A stretch of DNA of 64,000 nt. It comes from Ignavibacteria bacterium. Lineage in GTDB: Bacteria > Bacteroidota > Ignavibacteria > Tepidaquicellales > Tepidaquicellaceae. Location: assembly GCA_019187405.1 (NCBI GenBank), contig JABAQZ010000016.1:1-64000 (forward strand), in the 5' to 3' direction. The notes below the pieces were generated by a model that was given only the letters and a program-made list of their open reading frames with translations, made no database searches and was not told the origin of the DNA. Both the position numbers and the translations under genes were made by a program. The first letter of the stretch is position 1, and the number at the start of each line of letters is the position of its first letter. Shown in pieces: positions 43,802-54,132 of the stretch.

Positions 43802-45273
43802 ACGTTTTAAATTCAAAATACGAACCTGTAATCGGACTCGAGATACATGCTCAAATGAATACTGCATCAAAAGCATTTTGCGGGTGTTCAACTGATTTTC
43901 ATTCAAGTCCCAATACAAATATTTGCCCGGTTTGCTTGGGATATCCGGGAGCTTTGCCGGCGCTAAATGAAATGCTTGTAGATTCAATTCTTAAAATGGG
44001 TATTGCAACTTCCTGCAGAGTCAGAGAGGAATCCATTTTTGCAAGAAAAAATTATTTTTATCCTGACTTGACAAAAGGATATCAGATCACACAATTTGAA
44101 ACTCCGATTTGTCACGGAGGTTTTTTAAAGATAAATCTTAAGAACAACGAAACAAAGAAAATCGGAATAACGCGCATTCACATGGAAGAAGATGCTGGCA
44201 AATCAATACATGATTTTCATGACGATAGTTCGCTAATTGACTTCAATAGATGCGGAGTGCCGCTGATTGAAATTGTAAGCGAGCCGGACATGAATTCTGT
44301 TGATGAAGCTACAAGATTTCTGCAGAAGATTAAGCAGACTCTTGTATATCTTGAAATCAACGATGGAAATATGGAGGAAGGCTCGCTTAGATGTGATGCA
44401 AATATTTCCGTGAGAATAAAAGGCGATAAAAAACTCGGCACAAGAACCGAAATTAAAAATCTGAATTCATTTAAAAATGTATCCGATGCCGTTAGCGCAG
44501 AAATTAAACGGCAGATAAGTCTTATTGAATCCGGAGAAAAGGTTTCTTACAATACAATGACATATAACGCCAAAGACAAAAAGACAACCGCTACAAGGAG
44601 CAAAGAAGAAGCTCATGATTACAGATATTTCCCTGAACCCGATCTTGTAAAAGTAAAAGTTACAAAAGAGAAAATAGAAAATATTAAATCGATTTTGCCC
44701 GAACTTCCAGAGCAAAAAGTAATGCGATATGTAACCGAGTTTAAATTACCTTCGGCAGATGCGGAAGAAATATCGCATGACAAAGACTTTGCCGGATATT
44801 TTGAGAGAGTAGTTTCGGAATTAAAATTAAAGAACGAAAATAATTACAGAACAGCCGGAAACATATTGAGAACCGACGTTCGAAAAGTCCTTAACGACAG
44901 AAAAATCTCGATATCCGAATTTACCGTTTCTGCTAAAGTATTGGCTGGATTGGCAGAATCTGTTACATCCGGAAGCATAAGCGCTTCTGCATCGAGGGAA
45001 GTATTTAACGAAATTCTCTTTGGCAATACTGATGACGAGCAAATTAAAATTTTAGAAAATTCCTTAAAAAAATATTCGCAAGTATCAGATACTGGAAAAA
45101 TTGAAAGCCTTGTAAAGAAAATTCTAGAGGAAAATCCGGAAGAAGTCAAGCGATATAAAATCGGCGAAAAGAAACTTGCCGGATTTTTTGTGGGAAAAAT
45201 CATGCAGGAGAGCAAAGGAAAGGCGAATCCGAAAATTGTAAATGAATTATTAATAAAAAATCTTGAAGACTGA
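43798..45273 (+). CDS. gatB: Aspartyl/glutamyl-tRNA amidotransferase subunit B
   Basis: About 491 residues. It is the kinase and transferase subunit of GatCAB, which converts Glu-tRNA(Gln) and/or Asp-tRNA(Asn) to the amidated forms. The N-terminus YEPVIGLEIHAQMNT and the zinc site FCGCS...CPVCLGYPG are diagnostic. The catalytic core shows IHMEEDAGKS, DFNRCGVPLIEIVSEPD and EGSLRCDANISV, and the C-terminus has the YqeY-like tail domain (GKANPKIVNELL). gatA and gatC are elsewhere. I choose the ATG at 43798 over a TTG three codons upstream because it overlaps the preceding small frame as ATGA and gives the normal family start. tpiA follows after 3 bases. Confidence 0.95.
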   Translation: MNVLNSKYEPVIGLEIHAQMNTASKAFCGCSTDFHSSPNTNICPVCLGYPGALPALNEMLVDSILKMGIATSCRVREESIFARKNYFYPDLTKGYQITQFETPICHGGFLKINLKNNETKKIGITRIHMEEDAGKSIHDFHDDSSLIDFNRCGVPLIEIVSEPDMNSVDEATRFLQKIKQTLVYLEINDGNMEEGSLRCDANISVRIKGDKKLGTRTEIKNLNSFKNVSDAVSAEIKRQISLIESGEKVSYNTMTYNAKDKKTTATRSKEEAHDYRYFPEPDLVKVKVTKEKIENIKSILPELPEQKVMRYVTEFKLPSADAEEISHDKDFAGYFERVVSELKLKNENNYRTAGNILRTDVRKVLNDRKISISEFTVSAKVLAGLAESVTSGSISASASREVFNEILFGNTDDEQIKILENSLKKYSQVSDTGKIESLVKKILEENPEEVKRYKIGEKKLAGFFVGKIMQESKGKANPKIVNELLIKNLED

Positions 45274-45276
45274 CAA

Positions 45277-46053
45277 ATGAGAAGAAAGCTTATTGCAGGC
45301 AACTGGAAAATGAACACATCCTATAAGGAAGCAGAAAAACTTTCTAAAGATATTATAAGCAGTATAAGTAAATCCGTTCTCGATAAAGTTGATGTTCTGC
45401 TTTGCCCGCCGTTTATTTCAATAGGAATTGTAAGTAAGACAATTAAAGGCAGCGGATTAAAGCTCGGTGCGCAGAATGTATATTTTGAAAACAACGGAGC
45501 TTTTACCGGGGAGATTTCTGCCGAAATGCTTGTATCTGCCGGATGTGAATATGTAATCATCGGTCACAGTGAAAGAAGAAAACTTCTACATGAAACCGAC
45601 AAAATGATAAATAAAAAAATCCATAAAGTTCTTGAAGCCGGATTAATTCCTGTACTTTGCATCGGCGAATCTCTTGAAGAAAGAGAAGATGAAATTTTTG
45701 AAGGAGTGATTGAAAAACAGCTCACTGATGCACTTCAGAATATTTCCAAGCAGGAAATGGAAAAAGTTGTTATTGCTTACGAACCAGTCTGGGCAATAGG
45801 TACTGGGCTGAATGCTGCTCCCGAGCAGATCAGCGCAATGCACAGATTCATTTCCGAAGTTGTGGAAAAACTTTATGATTCGGAAATTACGGAGAATATG
45901 CTGATACTTTACGGCGGCAGTGTAAATGAAAAAAACAGCAAAGAGATTTTATCGGCTTGCGGAGTTGACGGTGCATTGGTAGGAGGTGCAAGTCTGAAAG
46001 CAGCTGCATTTTGCAGCATTGCAAAAGATGCTTCAGAAATTAAAGTAACGTAA
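45277..46053 (+). CDS. tpiA: Triosephosphate isomerase
   Basis: 258 residues, the usual size. It interconverts dihydroxyacetone phosphate and glyceraldehyde 3-phosphate. Active-site elements are all present: NWKMN with the catalytic Lys, IIGHSERR with the electrophilic His, AYEPVWAIGTG with the catalytic Glu followed by loop 6, and ILYGGSVNEKN with DGALVGGASL for phosphate binding. The ATG at 45277 lies 3 bases after the gatB stop, so it is co-transcribed. Confidence 0.97.
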   Translation: MRRKLIAGNWKMNTSYKEAEKLSKDIISSISKSVLDKVDVLLCPPFISIGIVSKTIKGSGLKLGAQNVYFENNGAFTGEISAEMLVSAGCEYVIIGHSERRKLLHETDKMINKKIHKVLEAGLIPVLCIGESLEEREDEIFEGVIEKQLTDALQNISKQEMEKVVIAYEPVWAIGTGLNAAPEQISAMHRFISEVVEKLYDSEITENMLILYGGSVNEKNSKEILSACGVDGALVGGASLKAAAFCSIAKDASEIKVT

Positions 46054-46084
46054 ATTTATTAAACACAATTTAAATTAATATTAA

Positions 46085-47257
46085 ATGAAACAAGCAGTAA
46101 TTGTATCGGCTGTAAGAACCCCAATTGGAAGTTATCTTGGAAGTTTATCAGCGCTGAAAGGACCGGAACTCGGAGCAATTGTCATTAAGGAAGCAATTAG
46201 TAAAGTCAATATAAAACCTGAAGATGTGTCTGAAGTAATAATGGGTTGCGTTTTACCTGCTGGCATGGGTCAGGCTCCTGCAAGACAGGCGGCAATTTAT
46301 GCCGGACTTCCAGATTCCGTTCCTTGCACGACAATCAACAAAGTCTGTGGTTCAGGATTAAAAGCAGTAATGCTGGCAGAGCAGGCAGTCAAATGCGGCG
46401 ATGCGGAAATTGTCGTAGCAGGAGGATTTGAATCGATGAGCAATGTCCCCTATTATCTCGAGAAAGCAAGAACAGGATACAGGATGGGCAACGGAACATT
46501 AATTGACGGAATGGTACATGACGGGTTGTGGGATGTGTACAACAATTTTCACATGGGAAGCGCAGCGGAATTATGCTCTTCAGAAATGAAAATATCGAGA
46601 GAAGAGCAGGATGCATTTGCTGAAGATAGTTATAAGAAAGCTATAAAAGCAGTTTCTGAAGGTTTGTTTAAAAACGAAATTGTACCAGTTGAGATTAAAG
46701 ACAAAAAAGGTTCTAAGTTTATCACTGAAGACGAAGAACCCGGAAAAGCAAATTTTGAAAAAGGAAAAACACTGAAAGCTGCATTTAAAAAGGATGGTAC
46801 AGTAACTGCTTTCAACTCTTCAAAGCTTAACGATGGCGCATCCGCAGTGGTCGTTATGTCATCAGAAAAAGCGAAAGAGCTTGGACTTCAGCCGCTTGTA
46901 AAAATAATTGGACAAATATCGTTTGCACAAAAGCCGGAATGGTTTACTACTTCACCGGCTTATGCAATTGAAAAAGTATTAAAGAAAACAGGACTCACAG
47001 TAAAGGACATAGATCTTTTTGAAGCTAATGAAGCTTTTTCGGTTCAAGCATGCGCAGTTAACAAAATCGCAGGACTTGATGCTTCAAAGGTAAACGTTCA
47101 CGGCGGTGCTGTTGCTCTCGGACATCCTATCGGAGCAAGCGGTACCAGAATTCTTACTACACTGATTCATGCAATGCACACAAGAAATTCAAAGAGAGGA
47201 TTAGCCACATTATGCATAGGCGGCGGCGAAGCCAGTGCAATCATTGTAGAAAAATAA
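46085..47257 (+). CDS. Acetyl-CoA C-acetyltransferase (thiolase)
   Basis: 390 residues. It condenses two acetyl-CoA to acetoacetyl-CoA, or does the reverse thiolysis. The acyl-accepting Cys is C88 in INKVCGSGLKAVM. The C-terminal active-site motifs are NEAFSVQA, GGAVALGHPIGASGTR (His) and LCIGGGEASAI (second Cys). The N-terminal VIVSAVRTPIGSY is typical of the biosynthetic thiolase group. ATG start at 46085. It is the first of three co-directional genes for C4 acyl-CoA metabolism, 30 bases before the dehydrogenase. Confidence 0.94.
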   Translation: MKQAVIVSAVRTPIGSYLGSLSALKGPELGAIVIKEAISKVNIKPEDVSEVIMGCVLPAGMGQAPARQAAIYAGLPDSVPCTTINKVCGSGLKAVMLAEQAVKCGDAEIVVAGGFESMSNVPYYLEKARTGYRMGNGTLIDGMVHDGLWDVYNNFHMGSAAELCSSEMKISREEQDAFAEDSYKKAIKAVSEGLFKNEIVPVEIKDKKGSKFITEDEEPGKANFEKGKTLKAAFKKDGTVTAFNSSKLNDGASAVVVMSSEKAKELGLQPLVKIIGQISFAQKPEWFTTSPAYAIEKVLKKTGLTVKDIDLFEANEAFSVQACAVNKIAGLDASKVNVHGGAVALGHPIGASGTRILTTLIHAMHTRNSKRGLATLCIGGGEASAIIVEK

Positions 47258-47287
47258 TTTTATTTATTAATCAAAAATTTTTAAGAA

Positions 47288-48139
47288 ATGAAAAACATAA
47301 GCGTAATTGGTTCCGGTACAATGGGAAACGGAATAGCGCATACTTTTGCTCAATATGAATTTAATGTAACTCTCATTGATCTTTCAATAGAGCTTCTTAA
47401 CAGAGCGCTCGATACCATTTCAAAAAATATTGACAGGCAGGTAAAGAAAGGAACTGCAACCGAGGAACAAAAGAAAGCAACTTTAGGAAATATTAAACTT
47501 TCGGAAAAAATAGATGATGCTAAAGACAGCGATCTTGTAATTGAAGCAGCAACCGAGAATATTGATGTTAAAAAGAAAATCTTCGGAGAACTTGACAGAA
47601 TATGCAAACCCGAAGCAGTACTTGCCAGTAATACTTCATCCATATCAATTACAGCTCTTGCATCTTTTACAAAAAGAGCAGACAAAGTAATTGGAATGCA
47701 TTTTATGAATCCGGTTCCGGTGATGAAACTTGTTGAAATTATCAGAGGGCTTTCCACATCGCAGGATACATTTGATAAAGTAAAAATATTAACGGAAAAA
47801 ATAGAAAAGGTACCGGTCGAAGTTCAGGACTATCCCGGATTTGTATCAAATAGAATTCTACTGCCAATGCTGAATGAAGCAATGTACTGCGTAATGGAGG
47901 GTGTGGCGACTCCTGAAGCAATTGATACAGTAATGAAGCTTGGCATGAATCACCCAATGGGACCGCTAACGCTTGCTGACTTTATCGGGCTGGATGTTTG
48001 TCTGTCGATAATGGAAGTCCTACATGAAGGATTGGGAGATTCCAAATACCGTCCCTGTCCCCTGCTGAAAAAAATGGTTGCAGCCGGACAACTGGGAAGA
48101 AAAAACGGTAAAGGTTTTTATGATTACCAAAAAAATTAA
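47288..48139 (+). CDS. 3-hydroxybutyryl-CoA dehydrogenase
   Basis: 283 residues, the size of the short stand-alone enzymes (Hbd/PaaH). It interconverts acetoacetyl-CoA and 3-hydroxybutyryl-CoA with NAD(P). The Rossmann motif is [17 protein letters not shown]; further motifs are [13 protein letters not shown], the catalytic-dyad His in [33 protein letters not shown] and the C-terminal [21 protein letters not shown] start at 47288. It lies between the thiolase and the acyl-CoA dehydrogenase on the same strand. Confidence 0.94.
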   Translation: MKNISVIGSGTMGNGIAHTFAQYEFNVTLIDLSIELLNRALDTISKNIDRQVKKGTATEEQKKATLGNIKLSEKIDDAKDSDLVIEAATENIDVKKKIFGELDRICKPEAVLASNTSSISITALASFTKRADKVIGMHFMNPVPVMKLVEIIRGLSTSQDTFDKVKILTEKIEKVPVEVQDYPGFVSNRILLPMLNEAMYCVMEGVATPEAIDTVMKLGMNHPMGPLTLADFIGLDVCLSIMEVLHEGLGDSKYRPCPLLKKMVAAGQLGRKNGKGFYDYQKN

Positions 48140-48163
48140 TTAATAAACTAACCTATATAAAGA

Positions 48164-49312
48164 ATGAATTTTGATTTAACCGAAGAGCAGATATCTATAA
48201 GAGATGCTGCAAAAGATTTTGCCGAAAATGAAGTTGCTCCTTCGTCTGTCGAGCGTGATCTTAATTCAGAATTTCCTCATGAAATCATAAAGAAGCTCGG
48301 TGAGCTTGGATTTATGGGAATGATGGTTTCTCCCGAATGGGGCGGTGCAGGGATGGATACTGTTTCATACGTTCTGGCAATTGAGGAATTATCAAAAGTC
48401 GATGCATCTGTCGGCGTTATTATGTCCGTAAATAATTCATTGGTTTGTTACGGCTTGGAAAAATGGGGTTCAGAATTTATTAAAGAAAATTATCTGAAGC
48501 CGCTTGCGAGCGGTCAAAAGCTCGGAGCATTTTGCTTATCCGAACCTGAAGCCGGCAGCGATGCGACTCAGCAAAAAACTGAAGCAGTCAGAGATGGCGA
48601 TTTTTACATTCTTAACGGAATGAAAAACTGGATTACAAACGGAACTAATGCTGATTACTACTTCCTTCAGGCAATGACTGATAAAAGCAAAGGGTATAAA
48701 GGAATTTCGACATTCGTCGTAGAAAAATCTTTTGAAGGCATTGAAGTCGGAAAAAAAGAAGATAAGCTTGGTATTAGAAGTTCTGATACATGCACTCTTG
48801 GTTTAAATAACGTAAAAGTTCCAAAGGAAAATCTTCTCGGAGAAGAAGGCATTGGATTTAAAATTGCAATGGAGACTCTCAACGGAGGCAGAATCGGCGT
48901 TGCTGCACAGTCGCTCGGAATTGCACAGGCAAGTTATGAAGCAGCGGTAAAATATTCAAAGCAAAGAAAAGCATTTGATTCTCCGATTTCAAATCTTCAG
49001 GCAATACAGTTTAAACTTGCTGACATGGCTGTGATGACGGAAGCAGCAAGACTTCTTATTCTCAAATCTGCAATAAATAAAGATGAAGGGAAAAAATATG
49101 TCAAAGAAGCTTCAATGGGAAAACTGCTTGCCAGCCAAGCTGCAGTTCAATGCGCGCTCGAAGCAATTCAGATACACGGAGGATACGGTTATGTCAGAGA
49201 ATATCTTGTGGAAAGATTTTTGCGAGATGCAAAGATTACACAAATTTACGAAGGCACAAGTGAAATTCAGAAGCTTGTAATAGCAAGAGAATTAATTAAA
49301 GAGTCTGCTTAA
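48164..49312 (+). CDS. Short-chain (butyryl-type) acyl-CoA dehydrogenase
   Basis: 382-residue flavoprotein. Motifs are the N-terminal helical domain FDLTEEQISIRDAAKDFAE, the FAD and substrate loop FCLSEPEAGSDATQQKTEA, the middle beta domain, and the C-terminal QIHGGYGYVREYLVERFLRD and QIYEGTSEIQ with the catalytic Glu. The pattern is that of short-chain or butyryl-CoA dehydrogenases. With its two neighbours it covers three of the four steps between acetyl-CoA and butyryl-CoA. ATG start at 48164. Its stop codon overlaps the stop of the convergent barrel protein gene by 4 bases (shared TTAA). Confidence 0.94.
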   Translation: MNFDLTEEQISIRDAAKDFAENEVAPSSVERDLNSEFPHEIIKKLGELGFMGMMVSPEWGGAGMDTVSYVLAIEELSKVDASVGVIMSVNNSLVCYGLEKWGSEFIKENYLKPLASGQKLGAFCLSEPEAGSDATQQKTEAVRDGDFYILNGMKNWITNGTNADYYFLQAMTDKSKGYKGISTFVVEKSFEGIEVGKKEDKLGIRSSDTCTLGLNNVKVPKENLLGEEGIGFKIAMETLNGGRIGVAAQSLGIAQASYEAAVKYSKQRKAFDSPISNLQAIQFKLADMAVMTEAARLLILKSAINKDEGKKYVKEASMGKLLASQAAVQCALEAIQIHGGYGYVREYLVERFLRDAKITQIYEGTSEIQKLVIARELIKESA

Positions 49313-50022
49313 AAAGTATAAATAATATTGGCAGATAGGTTTACGCTGTTAAAGTTGCCTGCAAGAGAAGTAACCAGCGGTTTGTCATGTTTATTATCGA
49401 GCGGAACGAATCTGTAGTTAACTTCAAATCCAAAGCCAATTTTTGAAAAGCTGGAAATTCCAAGAGTTACTTCAAAATTGCTTGTCCAGAAATCATTTTT
49501 GTAAGTTCTTGCTCCGAGATATCCCGTCTGGCTTTCGTTATCATAAATTTGATTTGTAGTTTCTTCATTAAAATATATGAAACCTCCTCCACCTCCTAAA
49601 TACATTTTGTTTAAAAAAGAAGAATAGTTTTTTGCAAAAGGAAATAGTTTGAATGTCAGATTCAAAGGAATTGCATTTAATCTCGAATCTACCGGATAAT
49701 AAAATCTCAATCCGTTGTTATCCTGGAAATAAAATCCGTCGCTGCTCTGCTTGTTTGTAAACAGATAAGACGGCGAAAACTCAAGCGCAAATATTTCGTT
49801 AATGGTCACTCCAAAAAAACCGTCAAGCTCTTTGAGAAAATCGCCGTCAGACAGCTGGAAAAACGGATAAGCATCGCTTGCAGTTGGATTTGTAAGAATT
49901 ACAAATTTATATCCAATGCCGGTATAATAAGAAATGGAAGAGCTTCTTTGTTTAATCTGTGATTGCGAATCAGTCAAACAAATTAAAAGTAAAACAATAT
50001 TTAAAAAGATTTTAAACCTCAT
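49309..50022 (-). CDS. Outer-membrane beta-barrel protein, porin-like
   Basis: 237 residues with a signal peptide to about residue 21 (IVLLLICLTDSQSQ). The mature part alternates short amphipathic strands rich in Tyr, Phe and Gly (SYYTGIGYKFVIL, FALEFSPSYLFTN, YLGGGGGFIYFNEE, GFGFEVNYRFVPL) and ends in an aromatic strand (LSANIIYTF) with terminal Phe, the usual barrel insertion signal. Eight to ten strands fit the length. No family name is certain. It is the last gene of the minus-strand run, 3 bases after hslU, and overlaps the acyl-CoA dehydrogenase gene by 4 bases at its 3-prime end. ATG start at 50022. Confidence 0.75.
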   Translation of the reverse strand: MRFKIFLNIVLLLICLTDSQSQIKQRSSSISYYTGIGYKFVILTNPTASDAYPFFQLSDGDFLKELDGFFGVTINEIFALEFSPSYLFTNKQSSDGFYFQDNNGLRFYYPVDSRLNAIPLNLTFKLFPFAKNYSSFLNKMYLGGGGGFIYFNEETTNQIYDNESQTGYLGARTYKNDFWTSNFEVTLGISSFSKIGFGFEVNYRFVPLDNKHDKPLVTSLAGNFNSVNLSANIIYTF

Positions 50023-50025
50023 AAA

Positions 50026-51492
50026 TTACAAGATGTATCTGCTTAAATCCCTGTTCTTAACAATTGAATCCAGCTTTTCCGTTACGTATTTCTTGTCAAT
50101 TGTAACTTTTGATTTTTTCAATTTATCCGGCACTTCGAATAATATTTCTTCAAGTACTGTTGTAAGGATTGTATGAAGTCTTCTTGCTCCGATATTTTCT
50201 ACCTGCTCATTTACTTCGGCAGCAATTCTGGCAATTTCCTTAATAGCATCCTCGGAGAAATCAAGATCAATGTTTTCGGATTTCAAAAGCGCTTTGTATT
50301 GCTTGATAAGCGCGTTCTGCGGCTGTGTCAGAATTTTGTAAAAATCATCTTCGCCTAAACTGTTTAATTCCACACGTATCGGAAACCTCCCCTGCAGTTC
50401 AGGTATCAGATCACTTGGCTTTGAAATATGAAATGCACCCGAAGCAATGAACAGTATATGATCGCTTTTTACGGGACCATACTTTGTAATGACTGTCGAA
50501 CCTTCCACAATAGGAAGTAAATCTCTCTGAACACCTTCTCTCGACACATCGGGATTGCCTGACTTTGCATGCGAGCTTCCTGCTACTTTATCAATCTCAT
50601 CAATGAATACAATTCCCGAATTCTGCACTTTCTCGACAGCGTCTTTAATCACGGCATCCATGTCAATAAGTTTGCTTGATTCTTCATGAACGAGAACCTT
50701 CCTCGCTTCGGCAATTGAAAGTTTTCTCTTCTTCTGTTTTTTGGGCATCATGTTTCCGAAAATATCATTGAGGTTTATGCCCATTTCTTCAAGTCCAATC
50801 GGACCAAGTACCTGAAGCATTGGAATATTATCTGCAGATAAATCAAGCTCGATCATTCTCTTATCGAGAGCGCCGCTTTTGAGCTGAGCTTTTAGCTTTT
50901 CTCTTGTGCGTGCATTTACTTCGGCAGGCGACAATTCGGGATTCTGATGTTCGCCTGAAGTTCCGGTTGAAGTTCCATTTCCGGATTTTTTTAAAGGAGG
51001 AAGCAGAATGTCAAGAATTCTTTCATCAGTATTCTCTTCTGCCTTAATTCTGACTTCTTTCATCCTTTCATTTTTCACAATGTTTACGGACAAATCAGTC
51101 AGCTCCCTGATCATTGATTCTACATCTCTGCCGACGTAACCGACTTCAGTAAACTTTGATGCCTCCACTTTTATAAAAGGAGCATTTGCAAGCCTGGATA
51201 TTCTTCTGGCAATTTCAGTTTTTCCGACTCCGGTCGGTCCTATCATGATAATATTATTTGGCATGATTTCATCTTTCATATTATCCTTTACTTGCTGTCT
51301 TCGCCATCTGTTTCTCAGAGCAATCGCTACTGATTTTTTCGCATTACTCTGACCAATAATATACTTATCGAGCTCCACGACAATTTCTGAAGGCGTAAGC
51401 TGTGACTTTATACTGTCCTGTGAATTCGATTCAGCTTTTTTCTTCCTTTCCTTAAGATTCTTTGTACCGTTTATCTTTTCTTCTTTAATCAA
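50026..51492 (-). CDS. hslU: ATP-dependent protease ATPase subunit HslU
   Basis: 488 residues; HslU is the unfoldase ring that feeds proteins into HslV. The family start [15 protein letters not shown] is seen at about residue 33, so there is an extra Lys-rich N-terminal arm of about 30 residues that normal HslU (about 443-460) lacks. Walker A is GPTGVGKTE and Walker B is [10 protein letters not shown]. The I-domain insert is Glu/Lys-rich. Sensor and C-terminal parts include [11 protein letters not shown] and [13 protein letters not shown], and the C-terminus RDLSRYIL docks into HslV. The start is a TTG at 51492, and no ATG lies nearer the canonical start. It follows hslV after 27 bases. Confidence 0.95.
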   Translation of the reverse strand: MIKEEKINGTKNLKERKKKAESNSQDSIKSQLTPSEIVVELDKYIIGQSNAKKSVAIALRNRWRRQQVKDNMKDEIMPNNIIMIGPTGVGKTEIARRISRLANAPFIKVEASKFTEVGYVGRDVESMIRELTDLSVNIVKNERMKEVRIKAEENTDERILDILLPPLKKSGNGTSTGTSGEHQNPELSPAEVNARTREKLKAQLKSGALDKRMIELDLSADNIPMLQVLGPIGLEEMGINLNDIFGNMMPKKQKKRKLSIAEARKVLVHEESSKLIDMDAVIKDAVEKVQNSGIVFIDEIDKVAGSSHAKSGNPDVSREGVQRDLLPIVEGSTVITKYGPVKSDHILFIASGAFHISKPSDLIPELQGRFPIRVELNSLGEDDFYKILTQPQNALIKQYKALLKSENIDLDFSEDAIKEIARIAAEVNEQVENIGARRLHTILTTVLEEILFEVPDKLKKSKVTIDKKYVTEKLDSIVKNRDLSRYIL

Positions 51493-51519
51493 GTTTCTTT
51501 ATTAATTTTTAAAATGTGT

Positions 51520-52062
51520 CTATAATTCTTCTATGGAAATATGACTGTTGGTAAAAATACATATATCCGCCGCTTGTTTCAATGATTCCAATACTATTTC
51601 TTTTGCGCTAAGTTCTGAATATTTCATAAGCATTCTTGCGGCTGCAACTGCATACTGACCGCCTGAGCCGATTGCTACTATACCGTCATCCGGTTCGATA
51701 ACGTCCCCGGTTCCGGAAATTATTAGCGCTTTATCATTGCTTACTACTGCCAGTAATGCTTCAAGTCTTCTAAGATACTTATCCGAACGCCATTCTTTAG
51801 CCAGCTCTACGGCTGCCCTCGACAGATTGCCTTTGTACTGTTCAAGTTTTGATTCGAATTTTTCAAACAGCGTAAATGCATCGGATGTAGCACCGGCAAA
51901 TCCCGCAAGCACCTGATTGTTATAAATCTTTCTCACTTTCTTTGCCGAATGCTTCATAACGGTATTTCCCATTGTAACCTGACCGTCGCTTCCGATCACG
52001 GCTTTTCCGTCTTTAATCAACCCTATTACTGTCGTAGATCTGATTTGTTTTTTTTTACTCAT
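51520..52062 (-). CDS. hslV: ATP-dependent protease peptidase subunit HslV
   Basis: 180 residues. HslV is the proteasome-like Thr protease of the HslUV complex. The catalytic Thr is T10 in [12 protein letters not shown], so a 9-residue propeptide must be removed, unlike E. coli HslV where only Met is cut. Other hallmarks are [39 protein letters not shown] and [20 protein letters not shown]. The ATG at 52062 lies 2 bases after the rpoN stop. hslU follows. Confidence 0.96.
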   Translation of the reverse strand: MSKKKQIRSTTVIGLIKDGKAVIGSDGQVTMGNTVMKHSAKKVRKIYNNQVLAGFAGATSDAFTLFEKFESKLEQYKGNLSRAAVELAKEWRSDKYLRRLEALLAVVSNDKALIISGTGDVIEPDDGIVAIGSGGQYAVAAARMLMKYSELSAKEIVLESLKQAADICIFTNSHISIEEL

Positions 52063-52064
52063 TA

Positions 52065-53579
52065 TTATTTTACTATTTCCCTTCTTATTTTTGATACAGG
52101 AATGTTCAATGCTTCCCTGTATTTTGCAACTGTTCTACGAGATATTTCAAATCCTTTTCCATGTAATAGCTTTTTGATTAATTCATCATTGAGAGGATTC
52201 TTCTTATCTTCTTTGTTTATGATATCTTTAATTACAATTTTAATTTCCGCATTGGTGAAATCTTCGCCGGTAGTTCTGTGAATCGGTGATCTAAAAAATG
52301 ATCTTAGTTCATAAATACCGAAATCGGTCTGCACATATTTCCCGTTAACTGTTCTGCTGATTGTGGAACTATCCATGTTAATATCCAAAGCAATATCTTT
52401 TTCATACATTGGTTTTAATCCTTCACCGTTATTTTCAAAAAAACCCATTTGCCTCTCGATTATTGCATGCATAACTTTGAGCATAGTATCTTTCCTTGAA
52501 TTAATTGCATCAATGAAGAATTTTGCCTTGTTAAAATTATTCAGCAGATAGCTCTTTGTGGATTTATCAAGTGACTTCCCACCGTTAATGTACATGTCCC
52601 GGTATGTCTTATTTATTCGCAGCGACGGAGAATATGTCTCATTAATATACACTTCATATCTTCCGTTATTTTTTGTTACTATTAAATCGGGAACTATATA
52701 CTGATCTTCGGTTTCAGTGTCGGAAAATCCCGGCTTTGGATAAAGATTGTGAATGAAGTCGAAGATTTCATTTACTTTTTCCAGCGACAACTGATATTGC
52801 CTGCTGACTTTTTCAAACTTTCTCGACATGAAATCATCAAAATTATTTTCAGTTATCTGAAGAGCTAAGTTTTTAATTTCGTCTTCTCTGTCAGATCTTT
52901 TTATCTGTATCAGCAGACATTCTTTTAAATTTCTCGCTGCAATCCCCGGAGGGTCAAAGTTCATCTGAATGTAATTTAAAACTTTATTTATCTCTTCTGC
53001 AGTAAACTCCTCATTGCTGAATTCAGTGTCGGATTTTTTTACATCAAGATCCTTTAATATGTTTTCTTCAGATTCGGAAAAATATCCGATATCATTCAAA
53101 GACCAGATTATTTCTTCTCCTATGAATATTTCCTTATTGTTTAATTCCGAAAGATGCAGCTGAAGCATGAGATTATTTTCGGCAGGATTTGCATTCTCTT
53201 TTACCCTGTTGAAATCAATTCCTATTCTCGGCTCTCCCGAAAAATTTTTATACTCTTCGGCTTCGTTTTCAAAATATTCGTCCCAATCATATTCATTCTC
53301 TATTTTGCTTTCGATTGATTTATCTTCCATTTCAGATTCCGATTCTCCGTCGGAATCCTTGATCCCTGTATCGGAAACAGGAGCTGCTTCAGCGAGTTCC
53401 GGAACTGCTTCTGTTTCGGCAGAAACTTCGCTTTCCTCTTCAAGAAGCGGATTTGTTTCGAGCTCCTTTCTGATAATATTATCAAGCGCTAATCCTGAAA
53501 TTGCAAGAATTTTCTGATTCTGAATTAATCCCGGCGTTATTTTCTGAATCTGTTTGAGTTTTTGAGATTGTTTTAACAT
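52065..53579 (-). CDS. rpoN: RNA polymerase sigma-54 factor
   Basis: 504 residues. Region I is the Gln-rich activator-response helix ([24 protein letters not shown]). Region II is a long acidic stretch (residues 40-110). Region III has the core-binding and helix-turn-helix parts ([20 protein letters not shown]), and the RpoN box reads [15 protein letters not shown] near the C-terminus, which contacts the minus-24 promoter element. No enhancer-binding activator is in the window. ATG start at 53579, 1 base after the DUF3109 stop. Placement between dprA/DUF3109 and hslVU is unlike the lptB-rpoN-hpf order common in Proteobacteria. Confidence 0.95.
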   Translation of the reverse strand: MLKQSQKLKQIQKITPGLIQNQKILAISGLALDNIIRKELETNPLLEEESEVSAETEAVPELAEAAPVSDTGIKDSDGESESEMEDKSIESKIENEYDWDEYFENEAEEYKNFSGEPRIGIDFNRVKENANPAENNLMLQLHLSELNNKEIFIGEEIIWSLNDIGYFSESEENILKDLDVKKSDTEFSNEEFTAEEINKVLNYIQMNFDPPGIAARNLKECLLIQIKRSDREDEIKNLALQITENNFDDFMSRKFEKVSRQYQLSLEKVNEIFDFIHNLYPKPGFSDTETEDQYIVPDLIVTKNNGRYEVYINETYSPSLRINKTYRDMYINGGKSLDKSTKSYLLNNFNKAKFFIDAINSRKDTMLKVMHAIIERQMGFFENNGEGLKPMYEKDIALDINMDSSTISRTVNGKYVQTDFGIYELRSFFRSPIHRTTGEDFTNAEIKIVIKDIINKEDKKNPLNDELIKKLLHGKGFEISRRTVAKYREALNIPVSKIRREIVK

Positions 53580-53580
53580 G

Positions 53581-54132
53581 TCAGTAATTGTTTAAGTACT
53601 TATTCTTAAGTTCAATATAAAGTTTACTTCCGTATTCCCTTATTAAAGCTTCCTTGGCAAATTCAAATATAGTTGTATTTTCCATTATTCCTTTATCAAG
53701 AGCATCTTCACATTCATATATAGATTCATATTTCATTATGTTCCTCTTTAACCCGTGAATTCTCACAGGAAAAAGATGACATGAAACAGGTTTTATGAAA
53801 TCCGATTCACCTTCTAAAAATGCTTTTTGAAACGAGCAGTTTGCAATTCCATTTTCATAATAAGCAAATACACATTCTTTGTCATTTACACTGTTTAAAG
53901 TATAATCAGTATTGCTCTTTTCATAAAATCCATATTCGTTTAAAGCAGAAATATGTTCGTCTGTAAGATACTTCTTTGCTTTTTCAATATTCCTTTTTAC
54001 AATTTTTACTTCCTCTTCTAATAATGGAGCGCCGCCTGCTCCCTTTAATGTACAGCATGCGCCTTTGCATTTATTTACATCGCATGAAAACTTAACCGTA
54101 AATATCCGGTCGTCAATGATAAATTTTTTCAT
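53581..54132 (-). CDS. DUF3109 family Cys-rich protein
   Basis: About 183 residues matching the DUF3109 pattern of Bacteroidota. It has conserved Cys clusters near the N-terminus (FSCDVNKCKGACC), one in the centre (NDKECVFAYYENGIANC) and PVSCHLFPVRI. The Cys spacing recalls YkgJ-type zinc or iron-sulfur proteins, so metal binding is likely, but the function is unknown. No signal peptide or membrane helix. The start is the ATG at 54132, whose A is shared with the TGA stop of dprA (TGATG), which implies translational coupling. rpoN begins 1 base after its stop. Confidence 0.8.
   Translation of the reverse strand: MKKFIIDDRIFTVKFSCDVNKCKGACCTLKGAGGAPLLEEEVKIVKRNIEKAKKYLTDEHISALNEYGFYEKSNTDYTLNSVNDKECVFAYYENGIANCSFQKAFLEGESDFIKPVSCHLFPVRIHGLKRNIMKYESIYECEDALDKGIMENTTIFEFAKEALIREYGSKLYIELKNKYLNNY

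Noticed and set aside
46389-46616. Small frames antisense to the thiolase and other housekeeping genes
   Set aside because: They are reading-frame shadows of well-conserved genes with no motif of their own.
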